The translations under genes were made by a program, and so were the position numbers. Of a DNA stretch of 64,000 nucleotides, positions 1 through 11,299 are shown piece by piece. This DNA comes from Talpa occidentalis. Taxonomy: Eukaryota; Chordata; Mammalia; Eulipotyphla; Talpidae. The stretch spans positions 97,528,083 through 97,592,082 of the forward strand of contig NW_023604861.1 in the NCBI RefSeq assembly GCF_014898055.3, given 5' to 3'. Position 1 is the stretch's first letter. Every line of letters begins with the position of its first letter. The notes beneath the pieces were generated by a model, which saw nothing but the letters and a program-made list of their open reading frames with translations, did no database searches and was not told the DNA's origin.

Positions 1-340
1 AGAACAAACAAACACACACAAGTACTGGAAAGCCAGACTCTGTTTTGAAAAAAAGAAGGAGGTTGTGAAATTATAGCGTTCGCTTTAGGCAGGACTTTCG
101 GATCCTCTATCTGAGTAACACGCTGTGGTGTCACTGAGCTCTCCCCAGAGCCTGTGTAAACACAAAGATTTTCAGCTTGACTTATGCCAGTACAACCTCT
201 GCCAGTGTTTCTGACTTTAGCATGAAGTGCAACCTCTGCTTCCTCAGGAGTACAAACTCTGTTCCTGTAAAGCTGAATCAGGGACACCTAAGTTCAGGAG
301 AAATGCCTCTTTCCATCAAATTGAGACAGGAATCCAATAT
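1..340. other. Single-copy sequence, nothing recognised
   Basis: I see no exon, RNA gene or repeat that I can name. There is a short A/C-rich start and otherwise mixed composition. Confidence 0.4.
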
Positions 341-515
341 TTATTGAAAATCTATGAGCATATATCGTTCTAGAAAGCACTTGCACATGCTCAGCCATGG
401 CCCAGTGAGAAGGTTACAACTTGTCCCCATTTTAAGATCGAAATGGAGCCTCAAAGTGGGTGAGCAACTTGCCCCAAATGACTCTGCTAGGAAGCCACAA
501 AGCTGGTCCTCCAAA
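341..515 (-). mobile_element. MIR SINE relic
   Basis: Read on the plus strand this follows the reverse complement of MIR: an A/T-rich 'TATTTATTGA' start, then 'TTGTCCCCATTTTA', then a stretch equivalent to 'gaggctcagagaggttaagtaacttgcccaaggtcacacagc' in a decayed form (GAGCAACTTGCCC, AAGCCACAAAGCTGGT). MIR is an ancient tRNA-derived SINE, so many substitutions are expected. Edges are approximate. Confidence 0.75.
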
Positions 516-2214
516 TGGGTGTGTTAAACTAAATTTCTTAAATATGTTCACTTAATTTGTAAAACAATTCTGTATGGTGGTGGTGTTGTTCCCAATTTAT
601 CACCGGTACACCAGGCCCAAGGCAAAGTTAGGCTCAGCCAGTGTGACCAGCAGGGGACCCTGTCCCTGCCCACTCCTGTGGCAGCCACCACAGTGAGGAG
701 AGGAGAAATGGACACCCCACTTTCAGGCCAGCGCACTTCTCTGTTCTTGGCCATCTTGTTCAAAGGTGGGAGGAATGTTCCGTGTGCCGCATGGTAAAGA
801 AAACCCCTATAGGAAAGGGGTTCCCTTCTGAGCAGCGATGTCTCGCCTAAAGGGAGCTCTGCCTGGGCTGACGGGGCAGACATGTTTGTCATGGGAAGTA
901 GGTGCGAAAATTGGCAAGTGGGAGCCCTCGCTTTTCTGAGGCTCCAGCAATCAGTTCCAAGAACTGTAACCACAATGTACCTGAGAGCAAAACCCTCAGC
1001 CAGGAACGCGGAGGCTTCCCTCGGAAACTCCCTGAGTCCCTTGTGGGCAGTGCAGACCCAGATGTTCCTGATTCAGCTTTACGGACTATCTGGGACACCG
1101 CAGTCGCCGCTAGTCTCTGGCCCTCACAAGCCTCCCTCCACCTGGGCTCAGAGAGGGAAGATCAGATAGAGGATCTGCTCTTATCACCCCGGAGTGATGT
1201 TTTTAAAAAGCTCTGTACACTCACACAAAAATTGGGAACTTGATCATTGTGGGCTGACAATGCATTTTGAAAGGAGGGAGGGAAAATCTCTCTTTCCCCG
1301 AAAGTTCCCATCCATTGTTGAGTAAACATCATAAATCTATTATAGAGAGACAGGCTGCATGTGCTCAAATTACCTCTGCTACAATTTTAGCTTCAAGTTT
1401 TAATGCCCTAAACATGAATAACGTTGTATCCCAGCACAGGTCTGATTAATGAGGCAATTTTGCCAACTTCAGGGTTGGAGAATGCCTCCCCACACCCTTT
1501 CTCCCCTCCCCCTGCCCACTATGGCTTAATAACCACTTCAACAAATTTTCCCATTAAATATACAAGGCGACTGAGTGCAATAAAAACTAAAGGATGTGGC
1601 AGATAAACACCAGCGTCTCTCTGGGCAGACCTTGCCAGCTGACAGGGAGCTGGTCTGTTCATATTTGCCTCCCAGAATCCCAAATGTTCCATCATGAATT
1701 GTAGTGTGGAAGTCTCTCCCGCCTTGCCATTTGCCCACGGGGCATCTTGGGTCTGTGGATTACACACACAAGACCAACTGCTTCCCAGGCGGCCTTGTGG
1801 TTTAAAAGGGAGCAGCAGGGTGTGCCCCAGTTAGGTATGACACAATGCCCACACACAGGGGAAGATCACACTCAGGTGACCAAATTAACATCCAACATCT
1901 AATTGGGAAAGAAAGGAATTTTTTCTGGTCCAGATATTGCCTGTCCCCAGGTATGATTATGGGTCCCTTGAATAATTCCTGGATAGGAATCACATTTGTT
2001 TAGCATTTTAATGCATCCTGGGTGCAACTTATGAGAAACGTTCTGTCCTCTGTGAAGCGACAGAGGGACCCTGTACACAACAACCCTGTCCAGCTGATGA
2101 CATCTTCTCCAGGTTTCTCACACACAACCAAGCAGAGGCTTGGAGGGAACAACCTCCATTGGGGTGAACAACCTGCCCATTAATGGCACTGGTATCTGAG
2201 CCTTGTTCTGACTT
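516..2214. other. Single-copy sequence
   Basis: I recognise no repeat family or exon here. Several short open frames overlap on both strands (for example minus strand 548-973 and plus strand 902-1243) but none shows a domain, a good start context or a known protein, and they look like chance ORFs in moderately GC-rich DNA. The stretch 1600-1760 is GC-balanced and free of repeats, so it may hold conserved non-coding sequence, but nothing in the sequence proves it. Confidence 0.4.
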
Positions 2215-2230
2215 CAAAGTCAATATTCTT

Positions 2231-2502
2231 TTTTTTTTTTTTTAGATTTATTTATTTTTACACAAGAGCTGGGGTACAAGCTAGAGGCGCAGGAGGATGA
2301 GAGGATTCACCAGAGACAGAATGGGAGCAGAACATGCAGAAAGACCAAAATACACTGCTGAGGGGAGCAGCGGGTGCAACAGGAGAAGTCTGAGGCACCA
2401 TGTGGGCATCTCCCTGGCTGGCCGGGAATCGAACCCGCGCTACAGAGGCTGCGGGCCTCTTTACAGCACTGTGCTCAAGCTGATGTACCACCAGGGAGGC
2501 CC
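2231..2502 (-). mobile_element. tRNA-derived SINE, subfamily B
   Basis: This is a full-length antisense copy: poly(T) and TTTATTTATTT at the left (the SINE tail), then the body with CTGAGGGGAGCAGCGGG, then the tRNA-related head ending in CCAGGGAGGCCC. It has the diagnostic 'ggtacaagctaga ... gaggattcaccagagacagag' body that I call subfamily B. It is flanked by a 16-bp target-site duplication with one mismatch (CAAAGTCAATATTCTT at 2215-2230 and CAAATTCAATATTCTT at 2503-2518). Overlapping ORFs on both strands (2258-2662 and 2297-2527) are products of the SINE and are not genes. Confidence 0.92.
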
Positions 2503-2584
2503 CAAATTCAATATTCTTAAGCAATAAAACTTCTCTATAGTTCCCTTTAGGAGAGACATCACTGCTCAGAAGGGAACCCCTTTC

Positions 2585-2640
2585 CAGTTTCATTCTCTTT
2601 ATCCATCCTCTCTCTCTCTTTCTTGTTCTCTCTCTTTTGC
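2585..2640. repeat. TC-rich low-complexity tract
   Basis: A pyrimidine-rich run with repeated TC dinucleotides (CTCTCTCTCTTTCTTGTTCTCTCTC). It is simple sequence and no function is implied. Confidence 0.7.
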
Positions 2641-2799
2641 ACTTGAATCCTGTATGGGTCAATTATGTCAACAATTTAACTACAGCAGAACCAGAATTGG
2701 TCCAATATATAGGAATTTAGAGTCTACATTTTCCACGGTATTGAGGTTTTATAGAGTCAATGTTTCAGGTGAGTTTGTATTTATTTTTTTAAGCCTGTG

Positions 2800-3020
2800 C
2801 TCAACAAAACTTTTCTCTAAAGGATCAGAGAGTAAATGTCTCAGATTCTGTGGGCTGAATGTTCTCTGTCATGAGTATTCAACTGTCCCATTGTAGGAAA
2901 AAAGTAGCCACAGGCAATATGTAAAGGCACGAGGCTGGCCATGTTTAGCAAAACTGCATTTACCAAAGATGGGTGGTAGGCTGGATTTGGCCCAAGGCCA
3001 CAATTTGAGACCCTGTAATT
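2800..3020 (+). mobile_element. hAT-Charlie non-autonomous DNA transposon relic (MER58/MER33-like)
   Basis: The order of motifs matches a familiar mammalian hAT-Charlie MITE: 'TTTTCTCTAAAGGATCAGAGAGTAAA', 'TCTGTGGGCTGAATG', 'ATTCAACTGTCCCATTGTAG', 'AGCCACAGGCAATATGTAAA', 'AAACTGCATTTACCAAAGATGG' and 'GGATTTGGCCCAAGGCCACA' each correspond to parts of the consensus (ttctgtaaagggccagatag..., gggccggatttggcccg...). I am sure of the family and less sure of the subfamily name. It is long inactive. Confidence 0.75.
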
Positions 3021-5299
3021 TTAGACTTAAGTCATCATTGAAAGTGTTATCAGTGCTCTAGGGTTTTAGACACTGAGTCTGGCTACCCTACCAGAGGCAA
3101 GATTGGGTGCCAGGACCTATGCCATTAGGCCACAGAAGTTCACAAGTGCTTAGGAAGCACTGGGACTAATATCTTTCCTCCCTCCTGCCCCTGAGATGGC
3201 AGGGTCAGCAGATCTCATATATTTTTCACAGAGTTAGCAATAAGTATTTTGCCAGAAAAGAATTTTCTGGAATAGTAAGTTTGGGAAAACTTGGGTTAGA
3301 CAGTTGAGCTTTTTCCATTACTGCAGGACTTGTCAGGGCCTTTAATGTGCTGGCAAACATAAATCTCTATGAAGGGAAAGTTGTTCAAGTATCCCAAACT
3401 CAGTGAACCATTGTTTGAAGTCTGCTGTGTATGCGATATTCCTTGGAAAGACTTCTTAAGACCCTGGGTCCTACAGTTTTCATACTTTCTTACTTTTCTA
3501 CTGCTTATCCCAACTTAAGGATACCCACCACAGTTACTACCACTTACATAATAGTCCACTTCAACCTCAGAGCCATACTACGTTCTAGTTGGAAACTCTG
3601 GTGGTCCTGCCTCCCCATGATCCTGAGTGAATGTGTTCAGCTCGGAGAACCTGGGACGGACGCTGTTGTTCTCTTTCCTTTGTCTATACAATCTGCTGCA
3701 TCAGGGTCTGGCATTTTAAGATCTTGAATGTTCTGGAAACTCACAAATCTGTCTACTTCTCTGGCTTGAGAAACTGAATATAAAAGCCCCCTCCTATAAG
3801 AATTTAGGCTCAGTGCTTCACGAAGCCTGAGGGAGGAGTGGCTGCCTCTTGTGGGAGAACTTGGGTTCCCCTGTGGGCAGGGGAACAGACCATTTACGTC
3901 TGGAAATCTTACTACCTGAGATCTCAGTGAGTAGGCAGGACTTGCTGGTACAGAGTTGCTGCTGCAGTAGAAAAAACATTCAGTGAGGGTAGTTTTGGGC
4001 AAGACTCTTAACTCGGAGAGTCTAGGATCCATTGTCTATAAAACAGAAATGTTGATGCCTGCCAGTCAGGCTAGGAGAGTAGGGTTTAGAGAGGAAGCAA
4101 GTGAGAGATATTAGCAAAGAAGGCTGAGGTATTGCTTGGAGGAAGGGCTTGGAGGCAATTTAGACCTTTCTGGGCCCTTCTAAGAAAGAGGCTTTGTGAC
4201 CCTTTGGAATTTGACTTGCAGGACACATTTCTTTAAGTATATACTTAAATCAACAGCACCAAATCCATTCTCAAAAATTAAGTAGTAAACAAAGTCTAAA
4301 AAGTTCTACCCAATCCACAAGACCTACATCAAAGGGAGTGTGGTGGTTGACTGGGGAAGGCAGCTCCATCCGGGCAGTGGTCAAGGGTTCTTAAACTTTC
4401 TTTATCACATTGTAATATTTTACAAGGAGGCTGTACATTATCTCTCTAACCGAAAGTTACTCTTTAAAGAAAGACAAAGGGTATCAGGAAAATCAATGTG
4501 GGACTCGGCTCGTTTCCATTTCAACAAGATGGGTGACTTCTACAAATAACAGTGTCAGGGGTGCTGAGCTACTGTTACTATTTCATTGTGTTGTTCTTTT
4601 CTTTTTCACATTTTTGTGGCCTTCTGTCTTGTCTATCAGTGATTACCAAGAAAACTCCGAGACCAAATCAAAACAGCCATGACATAAGCAAAAATAGAGA
4701 ACCAAATCTCACTGGCACAATTCAAACTAGCTAGAGTTACTTTTTGACAGGCTGTGTCTTTTAAACACACCTGCTTCTTTCTTCTCTCTTATTTCCTGAG
4801 TGCCACTCATTGTCCTTCCTTCCTGTCCAGGGACTCCAGGTCCACAGAAGTGTTAGGTCTCAGACAGTGCATTCCTGCACAGTGGAGTCATGCTCCTCCT
4901 CCCGTCCATCTCCGTTACCCCAGGATAAAAAACCCTTCCCAGCTGAGCTCCTCTCCACCCAGGCAAGTGTCTAAGGCTGAAACCGAGCGTTAGTGTCAGC
5001 TTGTGACTATCTTCCTCTTCCAGGAAACCATGGTCTTTCAGATGAGATCCTTTGTGGACAGGGTGGCCCCTTTCTTCTTTGGAATGAGTCCACTAGGAAA
5101 CACTTTCCCACAGGGGCCTTTGCATTTACTGTCTAGAAAGCACAGTCCCCTGTCTCCTCCTGGGATTGAGGAGGATTTAGTTCTAATCCTTCCATCTCCA
5201 CATTCCAGTCTTCCCAGGACTGAATCTAAAAAGGGTCCAGAGAAAACTTCCAGGTCTCTACTTGACCCAGGCCAGGAAGCTGACCTCCCCTCATTGCAG
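3021..5299. other. Mostly single-copy sequence
   Basis: No gene is recognised. A weak MIR-like piece is listed separately at 3990-4110. The ORFs at 3637-4032 (minus) and 5003-5380 (plus) show no domain, and the second runs into a MIR. The rest holds nothing I can name. Confidence 0.4.
3990..4110 (+). mobile_element. Possible MIR fragment
   Basis: The segment 'GGCAAGACTCTTAACTCGGAGAGTCTAGGATCCATTGTCTATAAAACAGAAATG' follows the MIR order (gggcaagtcacttaacctctctgagcctcagtttcctcatctgtaaaatggg) with heavy decay. It could be chance similarity. Confidence 0.4.
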
Positions 5300-5500
5300 T
5301 GTACCAGGGCAGGTAAGAGTCAGACAGATGTGAATTCAAATCCTAGCCCTAGCTGTGTGATCCAAGACAATTCTCTCTGAGCCTCAGTTTTCCCATTTGT
5401 AAAGTGGGGACAAGACATGACTGCCCTTGGGGTTGTGATAGGAGAGAAGGGACGCAGGGCCTGTGCAGGAGTGAGGGCCAGTGCCCAGTGAGGGGACTTT
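5300..5500 (+). mobile_element. MIR SINE relic
   Basis: Clear MIR order: 'GAGTCAGACAGATGTGAATTCAAATCC', 'CTAGCTGTGTGATCCAAGACAA', 'TCTCTGAGCCTCAGTTTTCCCATTTGTAAAGTGGGGA', 'GGGGTTGTGATAGGAG'. This is one of the better preserved MIR copies in the window. Confidence 0.85.
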
Positions 5501-5834
5501 CAAGGGGGTTTGACGGCTCATCAGGGAAGGCTGTTGCCCCTCCATCCCAGGGAGCTGTGCCAGATCAGAGGGAAGCTCAGCAAGCCACTTGAAAGGGACC
5601 TTGACTCATTTTGTGGTAACCGAATGTGCAGTTCAGGAAGTGCTTCGCAAGAGCAAACTGGGCTCCAGCCGCCCCCTCGTCCCCCTGTCCTCTGCTCAGA
5701 ATGCGCGTTGTGATGACAATGTTCCCAGCCGCTTTCTGACTCCCATCTGGAGTCAGCTGTACACTTCAGCTGCATGGACTGCAGGCCTGTGCATACACAC
5801 TAAAAGCCACCGAAGGCTGGGCAGGGGGTGAGGG

Positions 5835-5950
5835 TGGGAGGCTGGTAGACAGAAGGATTGACTGCCTGGATTCAAATTCCACTCTACTCCTTAGGCCAGG
5901 TGCCTGGCTCTCTGAGACTCTTTTCCTGTCTTGTCATTGGCACTCCTGCA
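5835..5950 (+). mobile_element. MIR SINE relic (plus-strand member of a facing pair)
   Basis: 'GACTGCCTGGATTCAAATTCCACTCTACTCCTTAGGCCAGGTGCC' followed by 'CTCTGAGACTCTTTTCCTGTCTTGTCA' matches the MIR core. A second MIR in the opposite orientation starts right behind it. Confidence 0.7.
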
Positions 5951-6170
5951 TGTCAGGCCAGCCTGTGCCCTCGACAGGCACTGTATCACTTGGTCCTCGC
6001 AAGTCGTGCCACAGGAAAGCACTAAGCTTCTTACTACCTAAGAATGGGGAAACTGAGGCACCCAGAGGTTATGGGATGCCAGGGCATGCAGACAGTGAGC
6101 CCTGAAGCTGAGAGTTGAGCCCAGGGAGCAGTACTCCATAGCCTGCTTCCTAACCACTGGGATCTAGAAA
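5951..6170 (-). mobile_element. MIR SINE relic (minus-strand member of a facing pair)
   Basis: Antisense MIR: 'CACTGTATCACTTGGTCCTCGCAA', then 'AATGGGGAAACTGAGGCACCCAGAGGTTATGGGATGCCAGGGCATGCAGACAGTGAGCCCTGAAGCTG', then 'GAGTTGAGCCCAGGG ... TAACCACT' at the tRNA end. It is near full length. Confidence 0.82.
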
Positions 6171-7624
6171 CCAGCACACAGTAGGTCTTAGTGGTTCCTA
6201 ATATAAATAGAATTGTGACTGATTTCCACTGGCCACACACCTGAGGCCATGAGTGGAGGGCAAGGGGCATGTGGGGCATCTTTATCCCCACTGCTGCTCT
6301 GCATGCCCATCCCTACACACTTGCCACGTGGATTCTCAGGGAGCAGGAAAGGGGGTTGAAATGACATGAGGCAAACATGTGTTAGCTGTCGAGAGTTGCA
6401 GAGCTGGCTGCGGGTCCTGAGAAAATCAGATGTTCCTCTCTCCCCGGCCTGGGGAGCGAGAACTCTGGAAATTGAGCTAGACCCTGCTGGGAAATCAGGG
6501 CCCGTCTTAGTTCCTCATTCGAGGCACACACCCTAATTCCCAAGGCAGTTAAAAGCCACAGTCGCCCAATTTAATCAGGGGGAGCCCAGCCTGTCGGTTC
6601 TTCACGTCCTTAGAATCTGCACGCTGGGGGCCAGCACCTGATGTGTCGGGTCCCAGGGCCGGACAGTGCCCAGCTCCCTCCCAGTGTCCCGGAGCACACG
6701 GGGCGAGGAGGAAGCTGCTGCTCTGACGGTCCAGAAACATCTGTTCCCCATTCGTCATTGTCAGACTCTGATGTCTTTTGGGACTATGTTTGAAGGACAG
6801 TTTTTACTGTTGTAACTAAAAAAAGCAATAGGAAGCAAACAATTACAGGCCCCCTTTATTTCGGGACTTTCTTTCTCTGTCAGTAGAAAGCCATTTCAGT
6901 AAATAGGAGCATTGACCAAATTACCCTCCCCCACGATGAGTTGCTGAGACAGCCTCTCTCTTCCATCTTCACACCCTGTTGTGCTGAGAAACAGTGAGAG
7001 AAATACATATGGGACAAAATGAGCCAGCAGGAAATGCTTTGTTTTCACCTGGCGTTGTTAGTGCACCTTGTAAAGAATGCCAGCAGCTCGGCCCATTGTC
7101 CCCAGGCTCTGAGACCAAAATGCTGGAGTAACAGCGTCTGCTGTAACACAGCAGCACCGGGGGTTGACCTCCAAGCTGTTAGCTGCTCCTACTCTGGGTG
7201 GAGGTTTCCAGTATGTGCTTGTCTTTCATTCTATAAGCCAGGTCAGACAGCCTGGCTGTGGCGGTGCCACATCAGCCCTGAGAGCTTTTGCAGCTTGCCC
7301 ACTCTTTGCCCTGCTGGTGCCAGCACACACTCCAGCTGCCAGGGCTCATTGCTGCATGCGGAGGCTATTAAGCCAGCATGGGGTTTCTTAGGGCCACATG
7401 ATGTCTAATGTGCAGGAGGCCAAGAGCTGGTGAGCAGCCGTCATAGTTGATAAAGATCACAGATTCTCCCTAAGTTCTGCAGAACCCTGAAGGACCTAGC
7501 CAGTTTCTTCTCAAGGACTTTAGCATGGTGTCTTGATTTGGAAGGCCTGGGATGTTTCCAGCAGAAGGCAGAGAGGTCTGGGCTCCTGCGATGTGACAAG
7601 TTAGCCTGTTGGGCCCCCTACCTC
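6171..7624. other. Single-copy sequence
   Basis: No repeat or gene is recognised. An ORF of 129 codons on the plus strand (7019-7408) has no domain and is overlapped by others, so I treat it as chance. Composition is fairly GC-rich and repeat-poor, so conserved regulatory sequence is possible but not shown. Confidence 0.4.
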
Positions 7625-8062
7625 CTGCTTCTTTCATGCAAATTGTACTAAACTAAGATTCTTAAGACAGTACACATATATTATCTGATGGTTTTGGAGG
7701 TCAGATACCTAAAATCAGTTTCACTGGGCTAAAGTTAAATTGTGGTTCTTTGGAGGCTCTAGGAGATATTCAGCTTCATAGATTGTTCCAGTTTCTTAAA
7801 GCCACTTGTATTCCTTGGCTTGTTACTCCTTCCTTCATGTAAAAGTGCACTACTCCAATATTTGCCTCCATTGTCCATGGCCTTCTCTCCTTTGACCTTG
7901 CCTCCCTCTTATATAGACTTGAATGTTCCATTCAGTGTCCATCCAGGTTACCCAGATGAGCTTCCCATCTCAGAAGCTTCAACTCAATGCAAAGACCCTT
8001 TGTAGTTTCCAGGGATTAGCACCTGGATGACTTTGGGTGTCTTTATTCAACCCACCATAGAA
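7625..8062 (-). mobile_element. MLT1-like (ERVL-MaLR) solo LTR, antisense
   Basis: On the plus strand it reads as the reverse complement of a MaLR LTR: 'GGTTTTGGAGGTCAGATACCTAAAATCAGTTTCACTGGGCTAAAGTTAAA', 'TTCTTTGGAGGCTCTAGGAGATATTCAGC', 'TATTCCTTGGCTTGTTACTCCTTCCTTCATG', and near the right end 'GCAAAGACCCTTTGTAGTTTCCAGGGATTAGCACCTGGATGACTTTGGG ... CAACCCACCATA', which on the element's own strand is the usual 'tatggtgggttgaataa...' beginning. No internal retroviral sequence is next to it. Confidence 0.65.
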
Positions 8063-8664
8063 AGTTATAGTGAAGACTCACATGGGATGAGGGACGATCC
8101 AAAAACCATACACAAAATGGAACTACCAGCTTTTCCTCTCCCTTCTAAGTATAACCAAGAATGGGCATTCCAGCAACTTCTGTCCCTATGTGCCGTTGCC
8201 TGAGATATGAGAATTGATGTTGTTCAACACAGCTGTGACCTCTGACCACATTACTCCTGCTTCATGCTGATGTTTGCCATTCCTAGTCTTTCCTCCCCCA
8301 GACTTGGGGCCTGCACATTCCCAACCCAAGTGACCTAGCCTTTTCCATGACTAAAGGAATTGCCTTTCTCTTAGTCCTTGGTGATGGAGTTCAAAGATGC
8401 TGATTCTGTTGCTCATACCATCACCTGTGATTCAAGGATTATCTGTGTTAAAGAAATGGCTTAATTTTAGTGCCATCCTACATATGGCCTAGGGTATTGG
8501 TAACCTGATCCTGTCAATGAGTCATGTGCCTGGGATCCATTGGGTGAGGCTGAAGGATGGAGTTGGTTACACCAATTTCTGCCCCTGGTTTCTACCATAA
8601 AACAGGCTCTTCTGTTTGATGACATGACATCATTGTTGCCAGAGCCCTGATGGGGTTTGGGACA
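8063..8664. other. Unassigned sequence between two LTR relics
   Basis: I see no named repeat and no gene. The ORF on the minus strand at 8467-8685 crosses into the LTR that follows and is not credible. Confidence 0.35.
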
Positions 8665-9167
8665 TGTTACTCCAAAATATGGCACCTTAGCATATTGAAT
8701 ATTTTAACTGAAGGGGGTTGAGAAAACAACAGGAGCAGTTAGGTCACTCTGACCTGCTGCCTACCTTACCCTTATTCCCTGGAATAGATTATAAAACTCA
8801 CAGTGAGAGATGCCCTTCTGTACTTGGGGAAAAAAGAACATCCTTATCTATGAAGACAAAAGGATGCTAAGAAGAATCTTAATAAGCAGGTTGTGCTAAG
8901 ATTCTCTGAGATCACTGTTCTTAGCTTATGCTCCTTAGCCTATCATATTCTTCTGTGACAATGCACTCTTCATCAAACCTGGCATCAATTACTCAGGTCT
9001 AATGGTTTCTTGAGTCTTCATTTCATTGTAATTCTTCAGTGTCTTTTAAAACTTACTGAAATTAATTTGCATGATTTTCCTCCTGTTCATCTGTCTTTGC
9101 CAGTTTAATTTTCAAACCCAATCAAGGACCCCAAGATAGTTGAGAAAAAACATTTTCCTCCCCTACA
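8665..9167 (+). mobile_element. Solo LTR, ERVL-like (LTR33/LTR16-type)
   Basis: The element begins TGTTACTCCAAAATATGGCACC and ends CCCCTACA, giving the TG...CA ends expected of an LTR at about 500 bp. The right part, 'CTCCTGTTCATCTGTCTTTGCCAGTTTAATTTTCAAACCCAATCAAGGACCCCAAGA', follows the end of an ancient ERVL-class LTR. No clean 5-bp target duplication is visible. The family name is from memory and tentative; there is no coding sequence. Confidence 0.55.
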
Positions 9168-9314
9168 TCCCTATACTTACTCATGAAAGTCCCACTTACA
9201 CAGTTGTGTGCAGGACATGTAAGAGCAACGGTGGGCATGGTGGTGCTCTGTGGCTGGCTGGAACTTTAGCTTTCATTTCATCTCTGAAACATCTTGACAC
9301 AGAATACATGTTTG

Positions 9315-9356
9315 TTGAATGAATGAATGAATGAATGAATGAATGAATGAATGAAT
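9315..9356. repeat. (GAAT)n microsatellite
   Basis: About ten uninterrupted copies of a 4-bp unit (TGAA/GAAT) follow 'ACATGTTTGT'. This is the typical place where MIR or L1 tails seed (GAAT)n, and the sequence just left of it could be the end of a decayed MIR. It should be length-polymorphic. Confidence 0.95.
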
Positions 9357-9989
9357 TTACTGCTGTGGTCCAAACAATCCTTCTTCCTGTAGCACTGATT
9401 GGGTTAGAGCTGTAGTCACACTTCAATATTAAACCCTTGAAACACAACTGAAAAGCAAGGAACATTGCCCGCTTTCTTTTTCTTTTTGTGGCTATGTTTT
9501 ACTCCACCAAAACTCAAGTGAACCAGAAACAAAACAAAAACTCAAATCCCAAAATTAGAGTTTTACTTGAAGGTAAGAGGGCATCATATAATTCGTAAGC
9601 ACATTTGGAGTCACATAAATTTAAGTAAAACATCCATAAATAAAAGATATTCTTTATCATCAGAATTAATAGCAATGCTAGTTTACACATCATTTATAGG
9701 CACTAAAAAACTTTCTAAACTCTGAGTTCTCTTGGAAACTAGCCTGAAGTTGTTGGGCTAGAGGTACCAAGAAGAGTAAGGGCAGACTGATTGTAGCTGA
9801 AACCCCCACAAGGCGTGGGTGATCAGAGTTACTATAAAAGACAACACAAAGCCAGGAGAAAGACAAAGCAAGCAGGGTGCAGATCAAGGCATAAACATCA
9901 GGAAGCCTTTCAAACAGAAAACTCTAGAACAGGAGGCAGCTGACCTACAGGAAGAGAGAGCCTGTGATTTACAAATCATGACCTACCGG
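9357..9989. other. Single-copy sequence
   Basis: A/T-rich sequence with no repeat family or exon I can name. Confidence 0.4.
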
Positions 9990-10098
9990 CAGGGTGACCA
10001 CAACATAATTTGCTCAGAACTGAGAAATTTCCTGAGATGTGGGATTTTCAGTGCTAAAATTGGGACAGTCACAGGCCAACTGGGATGACCAGTCACCC
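9990..10098. mobile_element. Palindromic MITE relic (family unnamed)
   Basis: The segment starts CAGGGTGACC and ends CCAGTCACCC, so the ends are inverted repeats (GGGTGAC). Inside, 'AACTGAGAAATTTCCTGAGATGTGGGATTTTCAGTGCTAAAATTGGGACAGTC' resembles a known mammalian palindromic element containing 'gggactttcagtgctaaaaccggga'. I recognise the pattern but cannot fix the Repbase name. Confidence 0.55.
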
Positions 10099-10706
10099 AA
10101 GTTTCAACCCTGTTCTACAATTCTCTGGGGATGAAAGACACTTACTCCCCTGGGGCCACCAAGATGCCCTTCTCATTTACTAGTTATACTTGGGGTGGGT
10201 ACAGAGAATAAAAGGAAGAATCACCCCAACTTTCCCTCCAGAAGCAAGGGATTCTGGATTTTGAATTTTGGACAGTGAATTCTGAAATGGAAGGTGAATA
10301 CTTAAGAACATTTAGGATTTTGTGAGAATGATGAGATCTTATACTAACAATAAATTTGGATATTCGATAAAACACAAACCTGTTTCTCAGAGTTGAAACT
10401 AAATCTGTGGAAAATACCTTTTTCTAGAGGTGCAATTGCACTGAATTCATTTGAAACTCAAAGGGAGAACAATTTACCTTAAGCTAACAGTTCAGTGTGG
10501 TCTTCTGCAGCTTGTCATGTTAAGGAGGGTGGGGTGGGGGGTTGCACACCTTGGACAAAGAAACCCCAATCCAGATTTGGAATTTTTGAGGTTTCAGGCT
10601 ACTACTGCCTTTCTCTTCCCTCTTCACACTGGCTGATCCCCCCATATCTGGATCCTCTAGAAATACACAAAAATCTCAACTACATGTCAGGAAGGCAAAA
10701 ATACAT
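10099..10706. other. Single-copy sequence
   Basis: Nothing recognised apart from a short G-rich run near 10527-10542 (GGGTGGGGTGGGGGG). Confidence 0.4.
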
Positions 10707-10723
10707 AACTTCATCCTTTTTTT

Positions 10724-10733
10724 AAAAAAATAT

Positions 10734-10772
<39 letters not shown>

Positions 10773-11010
10773 TATAAGCACTGGGTATTGTCAGAAGCTT
10801 GGGAGGGTGAGAGAATTCACCAGAGCCAGAGCAGGGAACAGAACAAGCAGACTGACGAAGTGCACTGCTGAGGGGAGCAGCGGGCATGGCAGGAGAGGTC
10901 TGTGTGCCATGTGTGACCCTCGCCGGAGGCTGGGGATCAAACCGGTGCTGCAGAGGCTGCGGGCAGCTTCACAGTCCATCGCTCAACCTCTGTGCCACCA
11001 GGGAATGCCC
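10724..11010 (-). mobile_element. tRNA-derived SINE, subfamily A (first of a double hit)
   Basis: Full-length antisense copy with a long (TTTA)n tail of about a dozen units, 'cactgggtattgtcagaagc ... gagaattcaccagagccagagc' (the subfamily A body), and a head ending CCAGGGAATGCCC. The target duplication is AACTTCATCCTTTTTT, at 10707-10722 on the left and 11011-11026 on the right. Confidence 0.92.
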
Positions 11011-11026
11011 AACTTCATCCTTTTTT

Positions 11027-11285
11027 AAAGATTTATTTATTTATTTATACAAACACTGGGTATAGTCAGAAACGCAGGAGGGTGAGAGACTTCACCAGAG
11101 CCAGAGCAGGGAACAGAACAGGCAGACTGACGAAATACACTGCTGAAGAGAGCAGCGGATACGACAGGAGAGGTCTGTGCGCCATGTGGGACCCTCGCTG
11201 GTGGCCGGGGATTGAACCCGTGCTGCAGAGGCTGCCGGCAGCTTTGCAGCCCAGCCCTCAACCACTGTGCCACCAGGGGAGGCCC
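11027..11285 (-). mobile_element. tRNA-derived SINE, subfamily A (second of a double hit)
   Basis: A second antisense copy begins directly after the right-hand target duplication of the first. Its head ends CCAGGGGAGGCCC and is followed by a third copy of the same target, TTCATCCTTTTTT (11286-11298). Two insertions therefore used the same T-rich target. Body: 'gggtatagtcagaaacgcagg', 'ttcaccagagccagagc'. Confidence 0.92.
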
Positions 11286-11299
11286 TTCATCCTTTTTTA

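Noticed and set aside
8665..9167. Possible endogenous retrovirus
   Set aside because: Only a solo LTR is present; there is no gag, pol or env sequence beside it or near the MLT1-like LTRs at 7.6 and 30.4 kb.
9315..9356. CRISPR-like repeat array
   Set aside because: Uniform 4-bp units without spacers form a microsatellite, and the genome is eukaryotic. No array of 25-40-bp repeats with unique spacers exists in the window.
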